NCBI GenBank assembly: GCA_963848375.1
Contig: CAWKDK010000013.1
Coordinates: 1-64,000, forward strand
Length of the DNA stretch: 64,000 nucleotides
Reading direction: 5' to 3'
Origin: JAJPJE01 sp963848375
GTDB taxonomy: Bacteria; Acidobacteriota; Terriglobia; Terriglobales; Acidobacteriaceae
In this document: one piece after another, positions 9,137 to 16,735 of the stretch
Position numbering within the stretch: position 1 is the stretch's first letter
How the letters are laid out: every line of letters begins with the position of its first letter
Notes under the pieces: generated by a model
Seen by the model: only the letters and a program-made list of their open reading frames with translations
Told to the model about the DNA's origin: nothing
Databases searched by the model: none
Position numbers and translations under genes: made by a program

Positions 9137-10017
9137 CGAGCCTCCGGAGCTTGGTTTTGATATGTGGATGGGTCTTCACGCTTCTTTTTGAATTCGAAAC
9201 TCATGCGCGTGAAGATCCCCGAGACCAGGTACACAATCGCAAGTACAAAAAGGAAGATCTGCGATTCATACCAGATCAACGCGATCAGCACTGCGATGAT
9301 CATGATCAGGCGGAACGGATGGCGGGACCGAAAATCGATATCTTTGAAACTGTAATAACGCCAGGTGCTCACCATCAGTAGCCCGGTTGCGAAAACAAAT
9401 CCAGCCCACGGGATAGATTCCCACCACACGCCCAGCGGCTGGCCACTGGTGAAATGAACCACGGCAGCAATTACTCCAGCGCCGGCTGGAATCGGCATTC
9501 CCACAAAGTAGCGCTTCCCGGGACGTCCCGGATTCGAAGGCTGCGGATTTTTTACGATATTGAAGCGAGCCAGGCGGCAAGCACCTGCGATCAGAAATGC
9601 AAAGCTGACTAATGCGCCCAGCTGTACCGTACGCGCGACCATGTCGGTGCCGTTGAGCGGACCCAGTTGCTTGAATCCCCAAATCCAGGCCAGCAGGGCT
9701 GGCGCCACGCCGAACGTGATGACGTCGGCAAGGGAATCGAACTCGCGGCCAAAGTCGCTTTCCGTGCCCGTCATCCGGGCGATGCGGCCATCGATGCCGT
9801 CAGCTACCACGGCAAACCCGATCGCCTTCGCAGCGTTGTCAAAGTGCCAAGGCTCCGCGGCCGATCCGCTGAAAATGTGCCAGAGCGCGTAGTAGCCGAG
9901 TCCGATGTTGAACGTAGTCGCCAGCGAAGGAAGAATGTAAATGCCCTTGCGGAATCGTCGCGGGCGGGGCTGATCGGTCGAACGACGAAACTGCTGCGGT
10001 CCTTCTGCGGCCATCAC
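9133..10017 (-). CDS. pssA: CDP-diacylglycerol--serine O-phosphatidyltransferase
   Basis: Makes phosphatidylserine from CDP-diacylglycerol and serine in the inner membrane, the step before phosphatidylethanolamine. The CDP-alcohol phosphotransferase signature D-x2-DG-x2-AR-x8-G-x3-D-x3-D is complete in DGIDGRIARMTGTESDFG plus the following REFDSLAD. Several hydrophobic helices follow, in about 294 residues. The start overlaps the psd stop by 4 bp, so psd and pssA form one transcript that makes PE in two consecutive steps. Confidence 0.94.
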   Translation of the reverse strand: MMAAEGPQQFRRSTDQPRPRRFRKGIYILPSLATTFNIGLGYYALWHIFSGSAAEPWHFDNAAKAIGFAVVADGIDGRIARMTGTESDFGREFDSLADVITFGVAPALLAWIWGFKQLGPLNGTDMVARTVQLGALVSFAFLIAGACRLARFNIVKNPQPSNPGRPGKRYFVGMPIPAGAGVIAAVVHFTSGQPLGVWWESIPWAGFVFATGLLMVSTWRYYSFKDIDFRSRHPFRLIMIIAVLIALIWYESQIFLFVLAIVYLVSGIFTRMSFEFKKKREDPSTYQNQAPEAR

Positions 10018-10691
10018 TTGCCTCCGGTTGCAGGACCAGCATATTGCTGAGCTGGAGTAGTCTGCGTGCCGCCTGGTGGAGTGGGTACAACAGCGAGAAC
10101 GCTGGAACCGCCGTGAACCGCGCTTCCCAGCTTGACTTGAACCGCAGCTTCCGGTGCAAACAGAACGTCCACGCGCGAACCAAACTTGATCAGGCCGACG
10201 CGTTCACCGCGCGCAACCGTGTCGCCCACCTGCTTGGTAAAAACGATGCGTCGCGCCAACAGTCCAGCGATCTGTTTGAAGATGACCACCTGGCCTTCGC
10301 CTTCGACGGTGACGATATTTTGCTCATTGTGCTCAGCGGAAGCGGCGCCCATGGCGTTGGCGAACTTGCCCTTGCGGTATTCGACGTCGCGAATCGTGCC
10401 GCTAATCGGGGAGCGATTCACATGAACATTGAAGACACTGAGAAAAATGCTGATGCGGTTCCACGGCCTGCCTTCGATGTTCACCAGACCGATGCTGGTA
10501 ACCTTGCCGTCGCCGGGCGACACAATCGCTCCCGGCGTCTGGGGAATTGAGCGCTCCGGATCGCGGAAAAACCACAAAAAGAAGCAGCCTAGAAGAATAG
10601 GAATAATCGCTACCGCTGGGACCGTCAGCCAGCCCAACAGGATCGCGAGCAGCGCCATTGCCAGCGCGTAAAGATAGCCGTCTCTAACCAT
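10014..10691 (-). CDS. psd: Phosphatidylserine decarboxylase proenzyme
   Basis: Converts phosphatidylserine to phosphatidylethanolamine. The 225-residue short-form proenzyme has two N-terminal membrane helices, the FFRDPER region, the SPGDGKV motif and NVHVNRSPISG. The self-cleavage site is FGSRVDV, with Gly171-Ser172; Ser172 becomes the pyruvoyl group. A proline/glutamine-rich C-terminal tail follows. It is first in the operon, with a TATAAT box 12 bp before its ATG. Confidence 0.94.
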   Translation of the reverse strand: MVRDGYLYALAMALLAILLGWLTVPAVAIIPILLGCFFLWFFRDPERSIPQTPGAIVSPGDGKVTSIGLVNIEGRPWNRISIFLSVFNVHVNRSPISGTIRDVEYRKGKFANAMGAASAEHNEQNIVTVEGEGQVVIFKQIAGLLARRIVFTKQVGDTVARGERVGLIKFGSRVDVLFAPEAAVQVKLGSAVHGGSSVLAVVPTPPGGTQTTPAQQYAGPATGGK

Positions 10692-10702
10692 GCGTGCTTG
10701 GA

Positions 10703-10708
10703 ATTATA
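10703..10708 (-). promoter_or_regulatory. Candidate -10 box of the psd operon
   Basis: Perfect TATAAT on the minus strand, 11 bases before the psd ATG. A start of transcription about 7 bp downstream would leave almost no leader. No convincing -35 hexamer is seen. Confidence 0.45.
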
Positions 10709-10767
10709 GTCCCTTGGCATGTGAGTAAGTGTGGGTAAGTTCAAGCTGCGACGGGATTTGGGACAAA

Positions 10768-10818
10768 ATGAAGGCGGCGCCCGGCGGTTGATGCATTGCC
10801 GCCTGCGCCGCTTAAAAG
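10768..10818 (-). terminator. Possible terminator after the DUF465 gene
   Basis: A strong GC-rich imperfect hairpin (GGCGGCGCCCGGCGG pairing with CCGCCTGCGCCGC around a short loop) lies 27 bp past the DUF465 stop on the minus strand. It is followed only by a weak T stretch. It would separate the tsaB/rimI operon from psd. Confidence 0.35.
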
Positions 10819-10844
10819 AGCACGCGGGGAGAATGATTATTTGG

Positions 10845-11075
10845 TTAGGCTACCTGTCCGCCGCCACGACGAAACTGCAACTCGAGTCGCTCCATTTCGT
10901 CCTTCAGGCGGAGCTTCAGCTTCTTCAGCCGAACTTCCTCTACTTTTTCATCTTCGGAGAGATAACGCTTGTTGATGAGGGAATCGAGGCGTTGTGAGTA
11001 TTGTTGATGTTCCTGACAGAGCCGGCGAAATTCTTCGTTATTTGCTAGGAGCAGGTCTCGAACCTGGGCTGCCAT
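10845..11075 (-). CDS. DUF465 (YdcH-like) small protein
   Basis: A 76-residue, highly charged helical protein with the DUF465 pattern: NNEEFRRLCQEHQQYSQRLD, then a KRYLSEDEKVEEVRLKK helix. It should form a helical hairpin or coiled coil. The family is common in Proteobacteria and Acidobacteria and has no settled function. The internal ATG at 11075 is preferred over the ATG at 11117 because similarity starts there. It lies directly after rimI on the same strand. Confidence 0.75.
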   Translation of the reverse strand: MAAQVRDLLLANNEEFRRLCQEHQQYSQRLDSLINKRYLSEDEKVEEVRLKKLKLRLKDEMERLELQFRRGGGQVA

Positions 11076-11145
11076 CCAGAACAACCTCCTGCTTGAGTTA
11101 AGGCGATACGCTACCACCAGACCTAAGTTGCTTCAATGATTTTGG

Positions 11146-11606
11146 TCATAATCCAATAACAATTTCGTAAGTAATTGCGTCTTCAACAGGATGCGAGTAG
11201 TAGGCTCGGTCGACTTCCGGTTTCCCGGAAGCTCAAGTTTTGATAAAGGCTGCGCGCGGACTGATTCGATTCACGCACCTCAAGGAACACGCGAGTCGCG
11301 TGACGCTTCGCGCGCAAGTCGAAGCAGATGTTCCACCAGTGCGCGTCCAAGACCCTGGCGTCTCGAGGCTGGACGGACAGCCACATTCTCTAACTCCCAT
11401 TCTTGATCGATGCATCGCGCAACGATGAATCCTGCGATCCGCCCGTCACTCTCGACGACCAGCGCAATTCGCGGCACACCTCCGGGCTCGAAGATGCGCT
11501 CGTATTCAGCAGGGGGCCAGTGAGCGGCAGTTTCCGCTTCTCGTTCAACGGCCATGATGAAAGGAATGTCGTCAGCATTGGCAGTGCGAACCGTATATGC
11601 GCTCAT
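11146..11606 (-). pseudogene. rimI: Ribosomal protein S18 N-acetyltransferase RimI, two frameshifts
   Basis: A GNAT acetyltransferase spread over three frames. Frame one (11606 to about 11307) gives the N-terminus and the acetyl-CoA site (LENVAVRPASRRQGLGRALV). Frame two gives RHATRVFLEVRESNQSARSLYQ. Frame three gives YYSHPVEDAITYEIVIGL and the stop at 11146-11148. Removing one base at about 11306 and one at about 11203 restores a full-length RimI of roughly 150 residues. Both shifts go the same way (one extra base). The gene overlaps tsaB by 4 bp (ATGA), the usual tsaB-rimI pairing. The clean restoration suggests sequencing errors, but a dead gene is not excluded. Confidence 0.85.
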
Positions 11607-12292
11607 CGCTGCAGCTTAGGGATAGAGAACAGTTCGGCGTCCGACGGCCTCAGGTAATTAGGCTCGAGCACTTCCGCAGTAATACCGCGTCCCGCAATCA
11701 ATTGCTCGAATCCGAGACGGGCAATTGTGTCTGCCTGCGGGGCGGCAATCTCATTGATCTTCACGCCTCGCTGGCGCGCGCTGTCGAGCACCATTCGATC
11801 CGCGCTCGCAATGAATGCCGAACTTCCTTCGACCGAGTTCAGGAAATCACCGACGGGCACCAGCACTTCACGTGACGAGGAGATCGTCAGGTCCGGATTG
11901 ATCTCATAATCGCCAGCGAAGACCAGTTCGCGTCCTGCATCGACCGCGACAATTACATGGCCGTGTGAGCCAGTAACGCGAGCAGCAGCTTGAAGAACGG
12001 AGACGGCCCCGATCGGTTTTTTTAACACCTCAGCCAAAGCTTTCACCGTCGAGAGCCCGATACGTAGTCCAGTGAATGATCCCGGACCCGCGGCAACTGC
12101 AAATCCGTCGAGGTCAGCCTTCGTGAGTTGATGCCGTTCGAGCCCAATCTTAAGCTGTGGAATCAATTGCGCGGAGTACATCCGCCCAGCCAAAGGCAGT
12201 AGTTCGAGGATTTCAAGTTTGTCAGTCGTCTCGCCGCGCGCCAGGGCAAGACTCCCGTTGCGGCCAGAGGTGTCGATCGCGAGCAGAAGCAT
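11603..12292 (-). CDS. tsaB: tRNA threonylcarbamoyladenosine biosynthesis protein TsaB
   Basis: TsaB is the non-catalytic partner of TsaD in making t6A37 on tRNAs that read ANN codons. The 229-residue protein begins LLLAIDTSGRNGSLAL and has the family motif GPGSFTGLRIGLSTVKALA, both typical of the ASKHA-like TsaB fold. It shares one base with the mce stop upstream and 4 bp with rimI downstream, so it sits in a tightly packed operon. Confidence 0.93.
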   Translation of the reverse strand: MLLLAIDTSGRNGSLALARGETTDKLEILELLPLAGRMYSAQLIPQLKIGLERHQLTKADLDGFAVAAGPGSFTGLRIGLSTVKALAEVLKKPIGAVSVLQAAARVTGSHGHVIVAVDAGRELVFAGDYEINPDLTISSSREVLVPVGDFLNSVEGSSAFIASADRMVLDSARQRGVKINEIAAPQADTIARLGFEQLIAGRGITAEVLEPNYLRPSDAELFSIPKLQR

Positions 12293-12702
12293 CAGACGCC
12301 CTGCGGCTCCTCCTGCACAAGTTCCAGCAGCACGCCTCCGGTGCTTGCCGGATGCACGAACACATAAAGGTGGCCGCCCGCACCTACCTTGATCTCATCC
12401 GAGATAAGCCTTGCGCCCTGCTTCTTGAGTTGCTCCACCGCGCCAGAGAGATCGTCCACATGCAGCGCTACGTGGTGCAGACCCTCGCCGCGCTTCGCCA
12501 GAAACTTGGCAATCGGTGAATCGTCGGCAGTCGGTTCCAGCAACTCAAGGCGACTGTCCCCGACAGGCAGCATGGCAACACGAACCTTTTCGCCTTCAAC
12601 GCTTTCCTCGCCATGAACTTCGAGCCCGAGGCCCTCATAAAACTTGCGCGCTTGCGCCAGCGACTTCACCGCGATGCCAAGATGATCAATCGAGAACGAC
12701 AT
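12292..12702 (-). CDS. mce: Methylmalonyl-CoA epimerase
   Basis: A 136-residue vicinal-oxygen-chelate protein. The opening IDHLGIAVKSL and later LHHVALHVDD and GGVLLELVQ carry the conserved metal-binding His and Glu residues. It interconverts (2S)- and (2R)-methylmalonyl-CoA. It lies 3 bases after meaB, the chaperone of methylmalonyl-CoA mutase, which supports the call. The mutase genes are not in the window. Confidence 0.92.
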   Translation of the reverse strand: MSFSIDHLGIAVKSLAQARKFYEGLGLEVHGEESVEGEKVRVAMLPVGDSRLELLEPTADDSPIAKFLAKRGEGLHHVALHVDDLSGAVEQLKKQGARLISDEIKVGAGGHLYVFVHPASTGGVLLELVQEEPQGV

Positions 12703-12705
12703 GGT

Positions 12706-13680
12706 CTACCTCAGGGCGCTTGCCTTTTCTTTGGTACTACCGACAATTTCTTCTATTAGAGAATACGGGTCGCGCTTGTGATCCGCAATTTCGGCGGCGT
12801 AGCGGGCGATTGCCTCTTCGCCGTGTTGACGCAGCACTTGCTGCATGGCGGCATCGCGTAGCATTTCCAGCAACCGCTCTCGCCAGTTTTCGACATGTTT
12901 TCGATGCGCCAGCCCCGAACGCGAGAGGAAATCCTGGTAACTCGAAATCGCGGCTGAAAGTTCCGCAACGCCTTCTCCCGCCGTCGCTACGGTCTTCACG
13001 ATTGGCGGCGTCCAGTTATCTTCGCGGGCTGCCAACGACTGCATCGCACGAATCTCGCGCTCCACGCGCTCTGCGCCCTCGCGGTCACTCTTGTTGATGA
13101 CGAAGATGTCGGCAATCTCCATAATGCCTGCCTTGATCGTCTGCACATCGTCACCCATGCCGGGGACAAGAATCACCACCGTGACCTCGGCGAGGCGCAC
13201 AATATCCACTTCATCCTGGCCCACGCCGACCGTTTCGATCAGGATCACATCTCTGCCGGATGCATCAAGCACCGAAGTGACATCGGCAGTTGTGCGCGCC
13301 AGTCCGCCGAGCGATCCACGCGTTGCCATGCTTCGTATGTAAATGCCCGGATCAGCGAAATGCGATCCCATGCGGATGCGATCACCGAGAATTGCGCCAC
13401 CCGAATACGGGCTGGTCGGATCGACCGCAATGATTCCAACTGTCTTCTGCTGCTTGCGATATTCACGCGCCAGTTGATCGACCAGCGTGCTCTTGCCCGC
13501 GCCCGGTGACCCGGTCATGCCAATAACTTTTGCCTGTCCAGTGCGCGGGAACAATGCCTTCAGCAGTTCTGACGACTCGGACGCACGGTTTTCCACCAGG
13601 GTAATGGCTCGCGCCAGCGCGCGCGCATCACCAGAAGTCACTCGCTCCACCAGGTTCTGAATTTCTGCTTTCAAGACCAT
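12706..13680 (-). CDS. meaB: Methylmalonyl-CoA mutase-associated GTPase MeaB
   Basis: A G3E-family GTPase that protects and reloads B12-dependent methylmalonyl-CoA mutase. The Walker A motif is GSPGAGKST (57-65). Family blocks VDPTSPYSGGAILGDRIRM and RGSLGGLA follow, then ETVGVGQDEVD (switch/Walker B) and NKSD for guanine. The length (324) is normal. It heads the minus-strand run meaB-mce-tsaB-rimI-DUF465, pairing propionate-type metabolism with tRNA/ribosome modification. Confidence 0.94.
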   Translation of the reverse strand: MVLKAEIQNLVERVTSGDARALARAITLVENRASESSELLKALFPRTGQAKVIGMTGSPGAGKSTLVDQLAREYRKQQKTVGIIAVDPTSPYSGGAILGDRIRMGSHFADPGIYIRSMATRGSLGGLARTTADVTSVLDASGRDVILIETVGVGQDEVDIVRLAEVTVVILVPGMGDDVQTIKAGIMEIADIFVINKSDREGAERVEREIRAMQSLAAREDNWTPPIVKTVATAGEGVAELSAAISSYQDFLSRSGLAHRKHVENWRERLLEMLRDAAMQQVLRQHGEEAIARYAAEIADHKRDPYSLIEEIVGSTKEKASALR

Positions 13681-13785
13681 TCAGTGTAATGCTGTGCACG
13701 GGTGATTCAGAGAAATAAGGAAAGCTCGGATGGCCATCCGGCCTTCTGTTGGCTGGAGGTGGGATCAGGACAAATTGTGGATGGC

Positions 13786-13816
13786 AAAAAAAAAGCCCGG
13801 CCGTGGCCGGCCGGGT
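13786..13816 (-). terminator. Intrinsic terminator of the acyl-CoA dehydrogenase gene
   Basis: On the minus strand a 7-bp perfect stem (CCCGGCC/GGCCGGG, plus a G-U pair) with a 6-nt loop is followed by nine T residues. It begins 36 bp after the stop codon. Confidence 0.85.
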
Positions 13817-13851
13817 GCGTAGTCTGCTTTGGCACAGATAAACTTGAACTC

Positions 13852-14994
13852 TCAGTCCCTCAAAATCTGGCGCGCAATCACCAGGCGCTGGATCTCACTC
13901 GTCCCTTCGCCAATGGTGCACAGCTTCACGTCGCGATAAAACTTCTCTGCGGGATAATCCTTGATGAACCCATAGCCGCCATGAATCTGCACGCCTTCAT
14001 TCGCGCATCGGACGGCAACTTCGCTGGTGTACAGTTTCGCCATCGACGACTCCAGCGTCGTTTTCATCCCCTGATCTTTCATCCACGCTGCACGCATGGT
14101 CAGCAACCGGGCCGCATCGATCTCCGTCGCCATATCCGCCAGCTTCCACTGGATAGCCTGAAACTCGCTGATCGCTTTCCCGAACTGCCGCCGCTCCTTT
14201 GAATAGTTCAGCGCCGCTTCGTAAGCGCCTTGCGCCATCCCGAGCCCAAGTGCGGCGATCGAGATACGCCCACCGTCGAGAATCCGCATCGCATCGATGA
14301 ACCCGTCGCCCTCTTTGCCCAGCAGATTCTCGAGCGGAATCTCACAATCCTCAAAGATCAACTCCGCGGTATCGCTGGCGCGCAGGCCCAGCTTGTTCTC
14401 TTTCTTGCCAGGCTTGAATCCCTTGGTTCCTTTTTCCACGATGAACGCCGACAGACCATGCGTGTGCGCCGTCTTATCAGTCACGGCGATCACCACCACG
14501 ACGTCGGCATAATGACCGTTCGTGCAGAAGGTCTTGGTGCCGTTCAGCACCCACTTATTGCCCTTGCGTACCGCGGAACAGCGCGCGCCGCCAGCATCCG
14601 ATCCTGAGCCCGGCTCCGTCAGTCCCCATGCGCCGATAAACTCGCCGCTCGCCAGTTTGGGGATGTACTTGCGCTTCTGCTCCTCGTTTCCGGCGACAAA
14701 AATATGATTGCTGCACAGCGAGGTATGCGCGGCCACGATGATGCCCACCGAACCGTCCACGCGCGAGAGTTCCTCGATCGCGATCACATACTCCGTGTAG
14801 CCCATGCCGGCGCCGCCATATTCGACAGGGAAGACAATCCCCATCAGGCCGAGCTGGCCGAGATGCTTGATCGCCTCGCAGGGAAAGTGAGACTCCTCAT
14901 CCCACTTCATTACATTTGGCAGGATCTCGCGCGCGGCGAAATCGCGCACAGTTTTGCGCAGGTCCTGCTGCTCGTCTGAGAGCTGAAAATCCAA
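13852..14994 (-). CDS. Acyl-CoA dehydrogenase
   Basis: FAD enzyme of fatty-acid or branched-chain beta-oxidation. The 380-residue sequence has family blocks AWGLTEPGSGSDAGG, the FAD/ETF region RRQFGKAISEFQAIQWKLADM, QIHGGYGFIKDYPAEKFYRD, and the C-terminal IGEGTSEIQRLVIAR. The TTG at 14994 is chosen as start because similarity begins at DFQLSDEQQDLR and AGGGGA stands 7-8 bases in front. The frame is open 84 bases further to an ATG that lacks family character. Chain length of the substrate cannot be read from sequence. It has its own terminator. Confidence 0.92.
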   Translation of the reverse strand: MDFQLSDEQQDLRKTVRDFAAREILPNVMKWDEESHFPCEAIKHLGQLGLMGIVFPVEYGGAGMGYTEYVIAIEELSRVDGSVGIIVAAHTSLCSNHIFVAGNEEQKRKYIPKLASGEFIGAWGLTEPGSGSDAGGARCSAVRKGNKWVLNGTKTFCTNGHYADVVVVIAVTDKTAHTHGLSAFIVEKGTKGFKPGKKENKLGLRASDTAELIFEDCEIPLENLLGKEGDGFIDAMRILDGGRISIAALGLGMAQGAYEAALNYSKERRQFGKAISEFQAIQWKLADMATEIDAARLLTMRAAWMKDQGMKTTLESSMAKLYTSEVAVRCANEGVQIHGGYGFIKDYPAEKFYRDVKLCTIGEGTSEIQRLVIARQILRD

Positions 14995-15111
14995 CTGTTT
15001 GTCCCCTTTGGAAGAAACTGTCCCGTCTCCCCACGAGTACGGGACCGATATGTATAACATAAACTTTGGGGGTAGCAAAGCAGGGCTTATAGTGCAGAGG
15101 TGACCGAAGTT

Positions 15112-15705
15112 TCAGTCTTCAATCACTCGGAATTCCAGCAAAGCGCGCTGCGCCGCCGGAACGCCTTTTACCCGGACGGCTTGCATCCCGCACTTCTTCG
15201 CCGCGTCGATGTTCAATTGGTTGTCATCGAGAAACAGGACTTCTGCCGGCGCGCAGTTCAGGGCGGCTGTCACATGCTGAAAAGCCTCGTCGTCTGGTTT
15301 GATCTTGCCCGTCAGGTGCGATGCGAAATGGTGATCGAAAGCTTTTTCCAGTTTCATGCGTTCCATGACTTGCGGCCAGTGCACCGAGTTAGTATTCGAC
15401 AGTGTGGCTCGCGTATATCGACGCGGGATTCTCGCTAGCAATTCGAGAGCCCCCGGAAACGTGCCGGTCGGCCACCCGGCGAGCTCTTTCAAGAGCGACT
15501 CCCGGCCCACCTGAAGCGACATTTCGGCGATCAACTGATCCGCAAACAGGTCTGGTTCGATGCGCCCAGTCTCGAACGCTCTCACCGCTGGTGAAGTTAG
15601 CCAAATCCGGAACAACTCTTCGGGAACAACAGGATTTGCCATCCACGAAATCACCGTGGAAACACCGGAGAGTTCAACCAGCACTCCGCCCAGGTCGAAG
15701 AGCAC
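15112..15705 (-). CDS. HAD-superfamily phosphatase, YihX-like
   Basis: Motif I is VVLFDLGGVL (nucleophile Asp; the second Asp of the usual DxD is Gly, as in YihX-type proteins). Motif II is ATLSNTNSVHW, motif III falls around KIKPDDEAFQHV and motif IV is EVLFLDDNQLNIDAA. YihX hydrolyses sugar phosphates such as alpha-glucose-1-phosphate; the substrate here is unknown. The start is unclear: GTG at 15705 is used, but an ATC at 15714 has GAGGA six bases in front and would begin IRVVLFDLGG. The gene follows the SelW-like gene by 47 bp and may be co-transcribed with it. Confidence 0.82.
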   Translation of the reverse strand: MLFDLGGVLVELSGVSTVISWMANPVVPEELFRIWLTSPAVRAFETGRIEPDLFADQLIAEMSLQVGRESLLKELAGWPTGTFPGALELLARIPRRYTRATLSNTNSVHWPQVMERMKLEKAFDHHFASHLTGKIKPDDEAFQHVTAALNCAPAEVLFLDDNQLNIDAAKKCGMQAVRVKGVPAAQRALLEFRVIED

Positions 15706-15752
15706 AACTCGGATTGCGTGTTCCTCAGGCAGCGTTGGTCTCCGTCCAGATG

Positions 15753-15989
15753 TTATTTCGCAAGGGCCGTCTGCCGCAGCGTGGCAATCAACTCCGCCGA
15801 GGTCGGCATCCGGCCAGTTTCGGATTTCGAGTAGATGGTTTTCCCATCTACGATTACGTTCAGCGATCCGGGCGAGCCCATCTTGATTTTGACGGGGACC
15901 TTCAGTTCGCGTTCGATGTCCTGTTTCAGGCTCACGGCCTGTGTCTTGATGTCTTGTCAGAAGAAGCAGCGTTTGATTTCGATCGTCAT
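15753..15989 (-). CDS. SelW/SelT/SelH-type (Rdx) selenoprotein with in-frame UGA
   Basis: Reading from the ATG at 15989 gives MTIEIKRCFF, then TGA (15957-15959), then QDIKTQAVSLKQDIERELKV and on to a TAA at 15753-15755. With the TGA read as selenocysteine the product is 78 residues with a CxxU motif at Cys8-Sec11, just after the first beta strand, as in the thioredoxin-like Rdx family. The remainder (KMGSPGSLNVIVDGK, IYSKSETGRMPTSAELI) matches the strand-helix pattern of SelW. Conventional ORF calling would begin only at the GTG at 15935 and lose the active site. A SECIS-like hairpin follows the UGA. Predicted role: thiol/selenol redox protein. Alternative: a TGC-to-TGA error in a CxxC protein. 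Confidence 0.8.
15927..15941 (-). promoter_or_regulatory. Candidate bacterial SECIS hairpin
   Basis: Minus-strand CAGGC-CGTGA-GCCTG forms a 5-bp perfect stem with a 5-nt loop. The loop starts 21 nt after the UGA and has G in its second position. Both agree with the published bacterial SECIS rules (loop 16-37 nt from UGA, a G among its first two bases). The stem is short, so support is moderate. Confidence 0.6.
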
Positions 15990-16113
15990 GGCGGTCGGTG
16001 GTCCTTAGTCCTTGGTCGTTAGCTGATCTCGATTGTGCAAGCTTCAATTCGAGCTTGCGAGTGTCGGAATTGCAAACTAATTGGTGTGAGAGTCACCGCT
16101 GGGATGAACCGCT

Positions 16114-16683
16114 TCATTTCGGAAACTCAGGTGAGTTCGCAACGCTCTCAGCCTGCAACAGATGACGGCGTTGGTGTTTGCACATCGCTTCGAGCCCAGT
16201 TCCAACTGTGAAACGCACCAGCGGTAGGAAGGGATTCTTGAATCGTATTCCGTTTACGTCATGGCAGCTGGCATTACCAATCACCTCACGGGCCTTGTCG
16301 TTGCTGCGCAGAAACCGATCCAGGATCGACTGGTCCACTCGTGAACCCGGAACGATTTTCTTTGGCGCACGAGCCTTTTTGCTCCTTGAGGAAGGCTCGA
16401 CGAAGCTAGTGATAAACCACCGCGCGAACCAACCCGGCATAATCTCCTCAACCCTGCCGGATGCTCTCCCTGCTAAGGCTGCCGATATCGAGGAAGAGTA
16501 GAGTTCATTCGTCAGACACAAATGTTCAAGGCATTGCCCCACGCTCCATGCACCCGGGTGCGGTTGCCAGTTCAGCTGTTCTTCAGAAATTCCGGTGAAC
16601 AGTGTGCGAACTCTTTCATCGGCAGCGTCGAGTTCTGCAATGAGCCGGGCAGACCAAGCTGGCAATGTGAGAGCTGGTTGCAT
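16114..16683 (-). CDS. DinB-family protein
   Basis: About 189 residues with the four-helix DinB/YfiT pattern: N-terminal helix LIAELDAADERVRTLF, then the W(x)P-G-AWSVGQCLEHL signature whose His is the first metal ligand, and a distal KHQRRHLLQAE with the further His residues. These metal-binding proteins act as thiol transferases or damage-induced factors; the role here is unknown. The ATG at 16683 is preferred over the ATG at 16746, which adds non-family sequence. It lies 52 bp after threonine aldolase on the same strand. Confidence 0.75.
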   Translation of the reverse strand: MQPALTLPAWSARLIAELDAADERVRTLFTGISEEQLNWQPHPGAWSVGQCLEHLCLTNELYSSSISAALAGRASGRVEEIMPGWFARWFITSFVEPSSRSKKARAPKKIVPGSRVDQSILDRFLRSNDKAREVIGNASCHDVNGIRFKNPFLPLVRFTVGTGLEAMCKHQRRHLLQAESVANSPEFPK

Positions 16684-16735
16684 AGTTCTTCTCAAGTATA
16701 CCGACGGGTTCGCAACTCGGGACGACTGCAAACCG

